DNA of 64,000 bases from Sphingobium yanoikuyae. GTDB lineage: Bacteria; Pseudomonadota; Alphaproteobacteria; Sphingomonadales; Sphingomonadaceae. Made by a program: the position numbers and the translations under genes. The notes under the pieces are model-generated. The model worked only from the letters and a program-made list of their open reading frames with translations. It did no database searches and had not been told where the DNA came from. Below, piece by piece: positions 17,082 to 26,501 of the stretch (the first letter of the stretch is position 1; the number at the start of each line of letters is the position of its first letter). Location: positions 2,065,501 through 2,129,500 of the forward strand of contig NZ_CP139979.1 in the NCBI RefSeq assembly GCF_034424525.1. Direction: 5' to 3'.

Positions 17082-18993
17082 AAAGAATCCCCTTCTTACG
17101 CTTCAATGTGAAACAAAAGCAGCTGCCGGCAGGCGCGGGCTCAACCCAGATCCGCCCGCCATGGGCCTCCACAATTGTTCGACAAATGGACAATCCGACC
17201 CCAGTTCCCTCTTCCTTGGTCGTGACAAAGGCGTCGAACAGCCGCTCGCGGATTTCCGCGGCAATGCCCGAGCCGGTGTCGGTAATCATGACTTGGGTGG
17301 TAAGCTCATCGACGCGGGACGCCTGGATCGTCAGTATCCGCTCATCCATGTTGCGCATCGCATCTATGGCATTGCGACAAAGATTGCCGATCACCTGCTG
17401 GATCTGGACCGGATCGGCGAATACCGGCCCCGCGTCCGGCGCAACCCGAAGCACGACGCGGACTTGCGCACGGGCAGCTGCGGGGCGGACGAGCGCAATG
17501 CTGCTGCGCACCATTTCGCCGATATCCTGCACCTCCAGTTGCGCTTCGCCACTACTGGTGAAATCGCGCAAATGGCGCATGATCGCCCCCGCCCGCACCG
17601 CTTCGCTCGACGCGAGATGGAAAATTTCGTCCAGCTTCGCTCGGCTCCCGCCGTTGAGATTGTTGAGCAGGATGCTGCCCCCCTCCATATAGGCTGCAAG
17701 CGCTGTCAATGGCTGGGTCAACTCGTGCGACAGCATCGACGCCATCGCGCCCATTGCGCTATAGCGGGTGCCATCCAGCATTTCCGCCTGCAGGGTTTCC
17801 AGCCGAGCCTTCGTCGCCTCCTGTTCGGAAAGGTCGCGCACAAAGGCCGTAAACCTTGTGCCGCCGTTCGCTTCCATCCGCACGAAGGTCATCTCGGTTG
17901 GAAAATTCGAGCCATTATGATGCCGGCCGATCAACTGCCGCTCGATCTTTTCCGAAACATCGACGATCCGGAATGGATATTCGTCAGGCACTTCGTCTTC
18001 AGAAGGACAGACCAGCAGCAGGCTCTCGAAATTCTGGCCTTTGAGGTCCACAAGATCATAGCCGAACATGCGGGAGGCCGCTTCGTTGATATATTCGATG
18101 CAGCCGTCGGCATCGAATACGAAGACGGCGTCCGGCGCGGTCTCCAATATCAGCCGCAACTCATGCTCCCGCTCCTGCAGCGCAAGCTCATGCGCGCGCT
18201 CCAGCGTGACGTCGCGGATCAGGTTGGCAAAGCCCTGCAACGCTCCGTCATTGTCGTACAATGCCGTGACAACGCAATTCTGCAGATAGATAGTGCCATC
18301 GCTGCGGCAGCATTCATGATCGAATTCCCAGCTGCCATGCTGCCGGGCGAAGGCGAAGGCCTGCGCCATGCGCGCCTTGATCTCCGCCCGCCCTGGGTAG
18401 AGCAGCGCGACATGGCGATGCATCACCTCGCCGGTCAACCAGCCGGTAAAGCGCTCGGCACCGCGATTCCAATGCAGGATGAACCCTGAAACATCGGTCA
18501 TGTAGAGGGCATAATGCGCCGCGCCGTCGGTCAGCAGCTTCATCTGCGTCATCAGCCGGCCGACATGGGCAGCCTGATATTCCGCTCTGGCGCGCCAGAA
18601 TGTCGCGCGAAGCGCAACGACGTTGGCGGCAACCAGCGCCATGAGGAAGGCGCCCGCCGCAAGCAGCCCGCCATGAAAGCCTTCAAGCAGATAAGTGACC
18701 GCCAAGGCGGCGATACCAGCCAGAAAGCCCGGTCCGGCGCCGAACAGCATCGTCGTAAACAATGCAACGAATGTGAATATCACATAAAATTCGCTGGAGA
18801 AGGACGGATATTCATCGGCCTGAAAAGCGGCGAGCGCGATCGCGACCATGGCCAACCCGACCAGATAGCGACTGACCCCGCTCCACGAGACGTGTCGTCT
18901 GAGGCATCGCAGCCTGACCAGCGAAAAGCTGGCGCGGACTTGGCCCGCCTTGGAGATCGGCATGATGTTAAATCGTCTGACGGCTGCGAACAT
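17002..18993 (-). CDS. FixL-like sensor histidine kinase (membrane, two PAS domains, no heme His)
   Basis: A 663-residue kinase with about four transmembrane helices (40-130), PAS1 (about 150-265), PAS2 (about 280-395), a HisKA domain with SMLSHELTQPL (His423) and a HATPase domain with NLCRNAIDAM, DTGSGIAAEIRERLF and GVGLSICRTIVEAHGG. Similarity to FixL extends from PAS2 through the kinase core. In FixL the heme-ligating His precedes D-x-Y in PAS2; here the equivalent stretch is VPDEYP with Pro336, so heme-based O2 sensing is unlikely. The frame runs 80 bp into the response regulator gene, giving an unusual tail after FTLKRKKG. The ATG at 18963 is an alternative start. Confidence 0.9.
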   Translation of the reverse strand: MFAAVRRFNIMPISKAGQVRASFSLVRLRCLRRHVSWSGVSRYLVGLAMVAIALAAFQADEYPSFSSEFYVIFTFVALFTTMLFGAGPGFLAGIAALAVTYLLEGFHGGLLAAGAFLMALVAANVVALRATFWRARAEYQAAHVGRLMTQMKLLTDGAAHYALYMTDVSGFILHWNRGAERFTGWLTGEVMHRHVALLYPGRAEIKARMAQAFAFARQHGSWEFDHECCRSDGTIYLQNCVVTALYDNDGALQGFANLIRDVTLERAHELALQEREHELRLILETAPDAVFVFDADGCIEYINEAASRMFGYDLVDLKGQNFESLLLVCPSEDEVPDEYPFRIVDVSEKIERQLIGRHHNGSNFPTEMTFVRMEANGGTRFTAFVRDLSEQEATKARLETLQAEMLDGTRYSAMGAMASMLSHELTQPLTALAAYMEGGSILLNNLNGGSRAKLDEIFHLASSEAVRAGAIMRHLRDFTSSGEAQLEVQDIGEMVRSSIALVRPAAARAQVRVVLRVAPDAGPVFADPVQIQQVIGNLCRNAIDAMRNMDERILTIQASRVDELTTQVMITDTGSGIAAEIRERLFDAFVTTKEEGTGVGLSICRTIVEAHGGRIWVEPAPAGSCFCFTLKRKKGILCGGNEDDSHRGRRIFRQSGNGILVGA

Positions 18994-19284
18994 AACTCAA
19001 ACCCCGCGCTTAACGCCCAGAATTATTTCATATGCTGCGACCGTCACCCTGAAAGGGATGGCAGAAACCGGCTCACGTCTTCAATCGGACGTCTGCCCCA
19101 TGCTCACCCCTGACCGATTATTGATCCAGTTGGAGGTTTACATAATTCTCTGCTGCAATGCGCAATTTTTAACATCGGCATTAGGGGAAGTATAGTAGGT
19201 AGTTTTACACATTTTGAGAAATTTCGTTCCGCAGCTGCAAAATGTCATTGCCGGAGGATTTCCAAAAATGTCCACTTCGGAAAT

Positions 19285-20754
19285 TTAACTGGTGGAGGAC
19301 ACGCGTTTGCCCCCTGCCCGTGCGAAATGGAACATGTCGATGACAATGGTCCGTCCGACCAGTCCGAGGACGACCATATAGACCGCTGCCCCAGCGATGA
19401 CCGTCGACAACAGCATCGGAATCGGCGCTTGGCCGGCCAATGCGAACCGGAACCCCCATAGAAAAACAGCCATGACCAGCGATGCGACGACACTGGGCCG
19501 CAGCGCCTTCCAATAATCCCGCCATCCCAGCGGCAGCAGAACCACAACTGGCCAGACGGACAGGGGATAGAGGATATAGGCGCGCGCCGTGAACGCGGCA
19601 GCGACCGCAGCCATCCCATATTCAACGGCAAAGAAGAAGGTGACAATATTGACCAGCGCATAAATGCCCGCCAGCCAAGTCTGCCATTGCGGCTTCCCCA
19701 TGGCGAGCATCAGCGACTGATTGTAAATGCCGATCGCCTGGAGCGCGCCGAACAGGCTGAGGTAGCGCATAACATCCGCTGCCGCCGCCCAACGCGGACC
19801 GAACAACAGGAAAATGAACTCGTCCGATACGATCGCCAGGCCGACAAAGGCCGGGGTCGTTATGGACGATGTCGCCGACACTATTCTGAGGAAAGCCTTT
19901 GCAAGGCGGGGCGGATCCCCCTTGAGTTGCGAGAAGACCGGAAGTGCCACACGGGACAGCGCACGTGCCAGCATCAGATTGGCGGCCAGCAAAGCCCGCT
20001 TGCCGACGGTATAAATGCCTGTCGCTGCGCCGCCGAGCGCCAGGCCGATGACCATGATGTCAGCATTGGCGTTGAAGAAATTCGCAGCGCCCGTCACGCC
20101 GACATGACGGCCATAGAAAAGCACGTCCCTTGCCTTTTCCCGTGAAAAACGCAGTCGGGGTCGCATCGGGCAGGCGGCCCACAGGATTATCGTTCCGATG
20201 ACGGCTACGGCCAGATTCTGTGCCACCAGCGCCATCACGCCATAACCGGCCACCGCCAGTGCTATTCCGACGATGCCGCCGACCAGGGTCGAGATTGTCG
20301 AGCGCGTGGCCAATGGCCGCATCAGCAAGGCCCGCGTCAGCCAAGCCTGTGGCACGACGTTCAGCGCACCAAGGAAATTCGCGACACTGAGCCATCGCAA
20401 AACCATGCCCAAGCCCTGATGGGCGGCGGTCCGCTCGACCCAGTCGGCTAGCAAGAAGGTTGCAATCAGCAGCAGAGCGCCGGCCGCAGCAGAAATCCAG
20501 AAGGCCGTGTCATCCAAGTCGGCATCGGCAGCGCCGCCCTTGCTCACAAGCGATGCACTGATCCCCGACAATATGATCATCTGGAACCATTGCCCTACCA
20601 GCAGGGCCATGGCGACGATGCCCAGCATCGTCGCATCGACATAGCGCGCAATCACGAGGAAGGTCAGGAACTGCAACAGTTGCACACCCCAACTTTCCAG
20701 GATGGACCAGGCCATGCCTGAACGGACTGCGCGCCCCAACGCCGGACCTGACAT
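19285..20754 (-). CDS. Polysaccharide repeat-unit flippase (Wzx/GumJ-like)
   Basis: A 489-residue integral membrane protein with about 12-14 hydrophobic helices and the N-terminal WSILESWGVQLLQFLTFLVIARYVD segment, typical of the polysaccharide synthesis/MOP flippase family. It would translocate the lipid-linked EPS repeat unit across the inner membrane. The gene lies 12 bp downstream of the acyltransferase on the same strand, so the two are probably co-transcribed. The 290-bp stretch between its stop and the sensor kinase start holds no gene; it is AT-rich at 19130-19260 and probably carries the kinase promoter. Confidence 0.88.
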   Translation of the reverse strand: MSGPALGRAVRSGMAWSILESWGVQLLQFLTFLVIARYVDATMLGIVAMALLVGQWFQMIILSGISASLVSKGGAADADLDDTAFWISAAAGALLLIATFLLADWVERTAAHQGLGMVLRWLSVANFLGALNVVPQAWLTRALLMRPLATRSTISTLVGGIVGIALAVAGYGVMALVAQNLAVAVIGTIILWAACPMRPRLRFSREKARDVLFYGRHVGVTGAANFFNANADIMVIGLALGGAATGIYTVGKRALLAANLMLARALSRVALPVFSQLKGDPPRLAKAFLRIVSATSSITTPAFVGLAIVSDEFIFLLFGPRWAAAADVMRYLSLFGALQAIGIYNQSLMLAMGKPQWQTWLAGIYALVNIVTFFFAVEYGMAAVAAAFTARAYILYPLSVWPVVVLLPLGWRDYWKALRPSVVASLVMAVFLWGFRFALAGQAPIPMLLSTVIAGAAVYMVVLGLVGRTIVIDMFHFARAGGKRVSSTS

Positions 20755-20766
20755 ATCGCCCTCCCC

Positions 20767-21333
20767 CTAGCTACGTCGAAAATCGTCGGTTGCCCGGACA
20801 TGCTTCACGAATGCCGCGGGGTTGCCCCGCCACACTTGCCGGGCGGGAATATCATCAAAGACCACCGATCCGGCTGCCACGACGGAATGATCGCCAATCG
20901 ACACGCCGGGCAAGATGATGGCGTTGCGGCCAATCCAGACATTGCGACCGATCGTGATCGGACGGGGCCTTACGGAGCGCCCTTCATGAACGGGATGGAA
21001 GCTCGTGTCGAACATCGCGACATTGTCACCGATACGCGAACCGCCGCCGACATCGATCCGCGCAGCGCTGAAGATATGAACTCCCGTGTTCAACGAAACC
21101 TCGTCGCCAAGAATGATGGCCCCCTGCGGAACCGTAGCCAGGCGAATCCGGGTCGGTTCATTTCGCAGGCGGACATTGTTGCCGATGACCAGGGATCCGG
21201 GGTTCCGGAGATAAGGCACGCCACCTCGCACGCGCAGGCCCCGACCCGGCTGGCAGCCTTGCGCGCGGAGTCGCATCACGGTCAGTCGCGCGTAAAGATG
21301 ATCCAGTTGTGCAGACAGAAATTGCAATGCCAA
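20767..21333 (-). CDS. Left-handed beta-helix (hexapeptide) acyltransferase, WcaF/LacA-like
   Basis: About 188 residues; an O-acetyltransferase-type trimeric enzyme probably adding an acetyl group to an EPS sugar. Hexapeptide repeats run through the chain: LVIGNNVRLRNEP, IILGDEVSLNTGVHI, IDVGGGSRIGDNV, then the catalytic-site DTSFHPVHEGR (His), ITIGRNVWIGRNAIILPGVSIGDHSVVAAGSVV and GNPAAFVKHV. The longest frame opens at a GTG at 21444 but has no ribosome-binding site and an atypical N-terminus. A TTG at 21333 has GGAG about 12 bp upstream and gives MALQFLSAQLDHL, so I prefer it. Confidence 0.82.
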   Translation of the reverse strand: MALQFLSAQLDHLYARLTVMRLRAQGCQPGRGLRVRGGVPYLRNPGSLVIGNNVRLRNEPTRIRLATVPQGAIILGDEVSLNTGVHIFSAARIDVGGGSRIGDNVAMFDTSFHPVHEGRSVRPRPITIGRNVWIGRNAIILPGVSIGDHSVVAAGSVVFDDIPARQVWRGNPAAFVKHVRATDDFRRS

Positions 21334-21771
21334 ACCCGTTCTCCGACTGGCGCTCACGCGGCAAGCATGAGCCGAAAGCCTGAATAGCGGCGCGCCTCCA
21401 CGATCGAATGGGCGCCAAGAACCAAACGCACCATGCAGATCCACTCATGAAAACGCGTCCGCGTCGGACAAGATGGCACGTGCATCGAGTGCTCGCGTCA
21501 CTCACCCGAACAAACACCAAGTTCACACATAACAAAATCATGTTCCATTATGTATTTGCACCTAATTGATAGGTGTTACCCCTGATGTTGACTAATACCG
21601 CAGTTGCGTAAGAATTTCCGCAAGCAAGATCGAGGCAATATTATCGCGATCGGGCAACGGAATGATCGTTTCTTCAATGGAGACGCAATTGCTTTCGCCG
21701 ATCAATGCGCCTGGAGGCAAGATAGCGATGATGAATGCATCGCCTCTCGTCGTCGACTGGAAGCTATTTAC
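21334..21771. promoter_or_regulatory. Divergent AT-rich regulatory region with TAGGTG palindrome
   Basis: This region separates the leftward acyltransferase/flippase genes from the rightward epimerase. The part around 21490-21600 is AT-rich and contains the perfect inverted repeat CACCTA-N5-TAGGTG (21559-21575), continuing as TAGGTGTT (21570-21577). A TTGACT at 21589-21594 could be a -35 element toward the epimerase. No intact gene is visible, although the acyltransferase may extend to 21444. The palindrome is a plausible operator. Confidence 0.4.
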
Positions 21772-22770
21772 ATGAACGAAATCGGTTATCAGCCCATCAT
21801 AGCAGTGACCGGCGCGACTGGCTTCGTTGGCGGCGCGCTCGCCCGTCAACTCCTGCAAATGGGCTACCGCGTCCGCTCGATGTGCCGCAGGCCCCTGACC
21901 GAAGCGGAGCGCGAGAGCGGTATAGAGTGGATCGAGGGCTCGCTGACCGACACTGATCGTTTCGACGCGCTGCTTCGGGACGCACGCTATTGTTTTCACA
22001 TCGCCGCGATGTTCCGTACCGAAGGACCGCGCAAGGCGTTCATGCAGGTCAATCGGGATGCTACTCGGGCCCTGCTCGAAGCGAGCCGACGGGCCGGAGT
22101 CGAGCGCTTCATCTATTGCTCGTCGATTGGCGTCCACGGCAATGTGGCCGACGCCCCCGCAGACGAAAATGCGCCATTCGACCCCCGCGATCCCTATCAG
22201 GAAAGCAAGTTGCGAGCCGAAGATCTCTGCCGTGACGAAATGGGCCGGCCGGGCATGAGCGTCGTCATCGTTCGCCCCTGCTCCACCTATGGGCCAGGCG
22301 ACACCCGGATGCTAAAGCTGTTCCGCCTGGTCCAGCGTCGCCGGTTTCTGTTTGTGGGCCGGCAAACACCCAATTTCCATCCGGTCTATATTGATGATCT
22401 GGTCGCCGGCTACATATTGACGATGGTTCATCCCGATGCGCCATCGGGTACCTTCATTCTGGGTGATCGCGCCTTCCTGCCGCTGCGCGACTATGTAAGG
22501 GCCGTCGCGACCGCCTTGGATGTGCCACCGCCCAAGGCGGCCATCCCCTACAGCCTCGCGCTAATGGCCGCACGCCTGTGCGAAGCACTTTATGCGCCGC
22601 TGGGATTACAACCCCCTCTACCTCGTCGCCGGCTGACCATCTTCAGGCACAACCGCGCGTTCAGCATCGCACGCGCGCAGACCGTTCTGGGCTATCAGCC
22701 GCTGATCAATCTGGAGGAAGGCTTTCGTCGCACCATCACCTGGTATCGACAGCAGGGGATGCTCGCATGA
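21772..22770 (+). CDS. NAD-dependent epimerase/dehydratase (extended SDR)
   Basis: About 332 residues; a nucleotide-sugar or related SDR enzyme. The Rossmann signature is VTGATGFVGGALA (about residues 12-24), followed by FHIAAMFRTEG. The catalytic Ser/Tyr/Lys site is at YCSSIGVHG and DPYQESKLRAED (YxxxK). RPCSTYGPGDTRMLKLF resembles SDRs of the 4-reductase/hopanoid-associated HpnA type more than classical UDP-Glc epimerases, so the substrate is uncertain. The open frame extends upstream to 21604, but the ATG at 21772 directly precedes the fold and is the likely start. Confidence 0.85.
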   Translation: MNEIGYQPIIAVTGATGFVGGALARQLLQMGYRVRSMCRRPLTEAERESGIEWIEGSLTDTDRFDALLRDARYCFHIAAMFRTEGPRKAFMQVNRDATRALLEASRRAGVERFIYCSSIGVHGNVADAPADENAPFDPRDPYQESKLRAEDLCRDEMGRPGMSVVIVRPCSTYGPGDTRMLKLFRLVQRRRFLFVGRQTPNFHPVYIDDLVAGYILTMVHPDAPSGTFILGDRAFLPLRDYVRAVATALDVPPPKAAIPYSLALMAARLCEALYAPLGLQPPLPRRRLTIFRHNRAFSIARAQTVLGYQPLINLEEGFRRTITWYRQQGMLA

Positions 22771-22796
22771 CCATGTCCATTGGAACTCTTGCCGAC

Positions 22797-23372
22797 CTAA
22801 CGGGCAAGCCAGCGGTCGATTCTCGTCCGATCTCGGCGATCGCGGCGATGCAAGCTCCAGGCACCGGCAAAGGAAAATACCGCTGTGGTCAGCGCGAGAG
22901 GAGCCGCGATGCCGCAAACCGCCAGCATTGCCAGAGCCGATCCGGCCCCTGTGCCCCAACGAACGAACCGGCGTGTGGCACGAGTATAATCGTCGACGAT
23001 CACGTTGACATCATCGAGCATTATCCATTCCCGTCGGCTCTTCGCCCGCGCCATGATCGGCCGCACCGCCCCGTCGGGCAGCGTCAGCGCACGGATCATG
23101 ATCATATCTCCGATATCGACATCGATGCGCGCGGGCAGTTCGACGCAATATTTTCCATCAACCTGCCGGCGATAATGGATCACGCGCGTTTCCGCATCGC
23201 CCGACTGCCCAACGTCGGTCACAACGCCCCGCATCAACAACAATCCGACGCTGCCGAAATGAGTCAGCAACGCGGCATGTCGTTCACGTCCGGCGACGGC
23301 CCGCGCTGCTTGTCGCGATGCGGGCGCGATAGCGACATCCACGCTCGCCTGCCTGTTCCCGATCGGTGCCAT
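22797..23372 (-). CDS. Hypothetical membrane-associated protein
   Basis: A 191-residue protein with no family I recognise. The N-terminal half (residues 35-130) looks like a small beta-rich domain (VVTDVGQSGDAETRVIHYR, GKYCVELPARIDVDIGD), then comes a basic segment, and one or two hydrophobic helices at about 143-172 precede a strongly basic tail. It is oriented against the epimerase (27 bp apart, convergent) and diverges from the GH5 gene with 56 bp between starts. Amino-acid composition and codon use look like a real gene. A cytoplasmic or membrane regulator of EPS is one possibility, but nothing shows this. Confidence 0.6.
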   Translation of the reverse strand: MAPIGNRQASVDVAIAPASRQAARAVAGRERHAALLTHFGSVGLLLMRGVVTDVGQSGDAETRVIHYRRQVDGKYCVELPARIDVDIGDMIMIRALTLPDGAVRPIMARAKSRREWIMLDDVNVIVDDYTRATRRFVRWGTGAGSALAMLAVCGIAAPLALTTAVFSFAGAWSLHRRDRRDRTRIDRWLAR

Positions 23373-23428
23373 GCCCTACAATCTATCCCTTTGCGGCGCT
23401 CTGCTAGCACAGGCGGGCAGCGCTGACC

Positions 23429-24466
23429 ATGAGCGCCCCTCAGCGCCCGAGACGGACGGTCCTTGCGATCCGATGTGCTGCCCTCCTCTCGACGGCATGC
23501 CCTTGGATGGCCTGCGCGGCGCCACCGTTGTCGGGAATCAACCTCGCGGGCGGTGAGTTCAACTCGGGCAGGAAGCCGGGTATTTTCGGGAAGGATTATA
23601 TCTACCCCGATACCCGCACCGCGGCGCCCTTCGTCGCGATGGGCATGAAGATCGTCCGGGTTCCGATATTGTGGGAGCGGATCCAACCCGTCCCGCTCCA
23701 GCCCCTCTCGACCGCCGAGCAGGCCCGCCTCGACAAGGTCGTGGCGACCCTGGCGCCGTTCCGGGTCATCATCCTCGACATCCACAATTATGGCGCAAAC
23801 GGGGGGCAGCGACTGGATCAATCGCCAGATGGCAGCGCGAAACTCGCCGATCTCTGGCGCCGATTGGCCGAGCATTATCGCGGGAACAGGCAGGTGGCCT
23901 TCGGCCTGATGAATGAACCGAACGGCATGGCACCGACACGCTGGCGATCGATGGTGGACGAAAGCGTCGTCGCCATTCGAAAGACAGGCGCGCGCAACAT
24001 GCTGTTCGTGCCAGGCTCCAACTGGACCGGCGCGCATAGCTGGACCGCCGGCGGCCGCACCTCCAACGCTGCCGCCTTCCAGAATTTCCACGATCCAGCC
24101 GGCAATTATGCGATCGAGATGCACCAATATCTGGACTCGGACAGTTCCGGGATGAAGGCGCAATGCGAAGCGCCGCCGGTCATCCAACACCGCATGGAAG
24201 CGGCGACGAAATGGCTTCGGGACAACCGCCACAAGGGCTTCCTTGGCGAGTTCGGCGCCCCTGCAAATGCCGCCTGCCTCGACAGCCTGGACGCTCTGCT
24301 CAAGCATCTCGATGCCAATGCCGATGTCTGGATGGGTTGGGCCTATTGGGCCGGCGGCCCATGGTGGGGCGCAAGCTATCCCATGAGCCTGCAACCCGTG
24401 CAAGGCAAAGCCCGGCCACAGGCAGCCATTGTTGCAAAATACAGCCAGACGGGAGCCGCAAGATGA
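23429..24466 (+). CDS. Secreted glycoside hydrolase family 5 (cellulase-like)
   Basis: A 345-residue secreted endoglycanase. Signal peptide (about 1-31, ending CACAA), then a GH5 TIM barrel: GINLAGGEF, KIVRVPILWERI, ILDIHNYG, the acid/base Glu163 in FGLMNEPNG, and the nucleophile Glu274 in GFLGEFGAP followed by WAYWAGGPWWG. GH5 enzymes retain anomeric configuration and usually cut beta-1,4-glucans. As the first gene of the rightward EPS operon, it is likely to trim or release a polymer with a beta-1,4-glucan backbone. Its stop overlaps the next start (ATGA). Confidence 0.92.
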   Translation: MSAPQRPRRTVLAIRCAALLSTACPWMACAAPPLSGINLAGGEFNSGRKPGIFGKDYIYPDTRTAAPFVAMGMKIVRVPILWERIQPVPLQPLSTAEQARLDKVVATLAPFRVIILDIHNYGANGGQRLDQSPDGSAKLADLWRRLAEHYRGNRQVAFGLMNEPNGMAPTRWRSMVDESVVAIRKTGARNMLFVPGSNWTGAHSWTAGGRTSNAAAFQNFHDPAGNYAIEMHQYLDSDSSGMKAQCEAPPVIQHRMEAATKWLRDNRHKGFLGEFGAPANAACLDSLDALLKHLDANADVWMGWAYWAGGPWWGASYPMSLQPVQGKARPQAAIVAKYSQTGAAR

Positions 24467-25662
24467 CCCGCCTGCATTATGCGCGCCTTCCCCTTGCCTG
24501 CTCGATCGTCTTGGGCTGCCCAGCCTTTGCGCAGGTCGAAGTGCCGCCTGACGGCCTGACCGTGGCACCCACGGTGCGGATGCTCTACGACGACAATGTC
24601 CTGCGCCAGAGCGATGATCTCGTCTCCGGTGACAAGGACGATCTACGTGTCACCCCGGCGCTCGATGCCACCTTCAGGAAAAATCTCGGTGTCCACCAGG
24701 TCACGGTCGTGGGATCGTTGGGCTATGACTTCCATCAGCGCTACAGCAATCTCGATCGGGAGCGCGTTACGCTCACCGCCAAGGGCGATGTAAAGGTCAG
24801 CGCACTCTGCTATCTGCGTCCAAGCGCACGCCTGAATTTCGCACAGGCCGATCTGGCCGACCAAGGCATGATCGTCGGCAACAGTGAGCGCACCCAGGAC
24901 TATGCGGTCACGGCCGAGTGCGACAAGCCCTATGGTTACTATCCCGTCATCAAACTCGGCTATCTGCAAACGAACAATAGCGTCGATTCACGCCGGCCGT
25001 TCGACATCCGCACCCGCAGCGCGGGCATTGGTATCGCCTATAGCAAGGCAAGCCTTGGCGACATTCGACTGATGTTCAACGTCGAAGCTTTCCGCCGCCC
25101 CCACTGGTCAGACGAAACGTCCGAACTGCGCATGAGCCGCGGTGCCGACAATTATCGGGTTGGGATCGAGTTCAAACGCGCTGTCGCGCCGCGTCTCAGT
25201 TGGAGTGCCGGAATTGGCTATATTCATACCAAAGCGCGTGATGAACGGGTCGATGACTATTCGGGCCTGGGCTATCACGCAGGTGCCGTCTACCGGCCAT
25301 CGCCGCGCACCTCCCTGACATTCGACGGCAGCCGCAGCACCAGCAACCAGAGCAACACCGGTGCGACCTATATCGTCCTGACCAATTTTTCGCTGCGCGG
25401 CAATGCGACCCTCAGTTCACGATCTTCGATCCAGGCTGGCGCGAGCTATGCCAGGCGCCAGTTCAAGGGCGAGCTGTTGATCGACACCGACATGATGCGC
25501 GGTACCGACGAAACGACCGCACTCAACGCCGGATATCGATTTGCACTGCGCAGCCGCCTGACGGCCGGCGTCGACGTTCGCCACGAATGGCGAGAAAGCG
25601 CAGTCGAGCGCTACCGATATAAATCGACATCGATGATGCTGTCCCTTGGCCTTACATTGTGA
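24463..25662 (+). CDS. Outer-membrane beta-barrel protein of the EPS operon (BBP2-like)
   Basis: A 399-residue protein with a signal peptide (cleavage after PAFAQ) and a barrel of alternating amphipathic strands, ending LSLGLTL. The mature N-terminus VEVPPDGLTVAPTVRMLYDDNVLR is typical of the putative beta-barrel porin 2 group found in EPS loci (EpsL-like). It may form part of the outer-membrane exit path or a secretion accessory with the Wza-like protein. Start at 24463 chosen because of the ATGA overlap with the GH5 gene and the signal peptide; the open frame extends further upstream without support. Confidence 0.8.
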   Translation: MTRLHYARLPLACSIVLGCPAFAQVEVPPDGLTVAPTVRMLYDDNVLRQSDDLVSGDKDDLRVTPALDATFRKNLGVHQVTVVGSLGYDFHQRYSNLDRERVTLTAKGDVKVSALCYLRPSARLNFAQADLADQGMIVGNSERTQDYAVTAECDKPYGYYPVIKLGYLQTNNSVDSRRPFDIRTRSAGIGIAYSKASLGDIRLMFNVEAFRRPHWSDETSELRMSRGADNYRVGIEFKRAVAPRLSWSAGIGYIHTKARDERVDDYSGLGYHAGAVYRPSPRTSLTFDGSRSTSNQSNTGATYIVLTNFSLRGNATLSSRSSIQAGASYARRQFKGELLIDTDMMRGTDETTALNAGYRFALRSRLTAGVDVRHEWRESAVERYRYKSTSMMLSLGLTL

Positions 25663-25673
25663 GGAGCATGGCC

Positions 25674-26468
25674 ATGTTCTTACCCCGTGCGATGCGAAAC
25701 CTGTGCAGTTCCCTTCTTCTGGCCACGCTCGCCAATCCCGTATTGGCCGGCGTCGACAACAAGGAAGCTGTCGCTGCCTATGTCCTGGGTGCCAATGACG
25801 AGATTCGCGTCTCGATATTCGGCGCCTATCCGATCGAAGTCAAAACGCGGATCAAGGAAGATGGGCGCATCACCCTGCCGAGCATCGGCGACGTGGTCGC
25901 GGAGGGATCCACGACCAACGCCCTTGCAAACAATATCCGCCGGCAATTGCAGACGGGCGGATATTTCGTCGATCCGATCGTCAATGTCGAAGTCGTGAGC
26001 TTCGTCAGTCGATCGGTCACGATGTTCGGCAACCTCCAGAACCCTGGGCTCTACCCCCTGGATCGACCTCAGACGATCGCGATGATGCTGGCGCGCACCG
26101 GCGGCGCCCGCGCGGACGCGGCGGACTATGCGATCCTGCAACGAACGGGAGAAGCGGATCGGCGGATTGCCCTCAGCGATCTCGACCCGCAAAGCGGGAC
26201 CGGTCAGTTCCTGCGCGCAGGCGATTCCATCTTCGTGCCGAAGGCCGAGGAGGTATTCATCTACGGCCAGGTGAACAAGCCCGGCCGCGTCGCCTTCGAA
26301 ACCGGCATGACCCTGCGCCAGATGCTGGCCCAGGCCGGCGGGCCGACTTTGGGCGGATCGGAAAAGAAGATCACGCTGCACCGCGGCACGGAGATCATCA
26401 AGAAGGCCAGCCTCGATATGCTGGTCAAGCCTGGTGACGTCTACACCGTCAACGAGCGGACCTTCTGA
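25674..26468 (+). CDS. Polysaccharide export protein, Wza/GumB-like
   Basis: About 264 residues. Signal peptide (FLPRAMRNLCSSLLLATLANPVLAG), then a Poly_export domain (YVLGANDEIRVSIFGAYPI, GRITLPSIGDVVAEGST) and two SLBB domains (VTMFGNLQNPGLYPL, VFIYGQVNKPGRV). It forms the periplasmic/outer-membrane translocon through which the polymer leaves the cell. No lipobox Cys is evident, unlike E. coli Wza. Starts are possible at a GTG (25659, overlapping the previous stop), ATG 25668 and ATG 25674; GAGGAG at 25661-25666 is best spaced for 25674. Confidence 0.92.
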   Translation: MFLPRAMRNLCSSLLLATLANPVLAGVDNKEAVAAYVLGANDEIRVSIFGAYPIEVKTRIKEDGRITLPSIGDVVAEGSTTNALANNIRRQLQTGGYFVDPIVNVEVVSFVSRSVTMFGNLQNPGLYPLDRPQTIAMMLARTGGARADAADYAILQRTGEADRRIALSDLDPQSGTGQFLRAGDSIFVPKAEEVFIYGQVNKPGRVAFETGMTLRQMLAQAGGPTLGGSEKKITLHRGTEIIKKASLDMLVKPGDVYTVNERTF

Positions 26469-26501
26469 GATGCGATCCGGTATCCTGACAGGAGGCATTG
26501 C

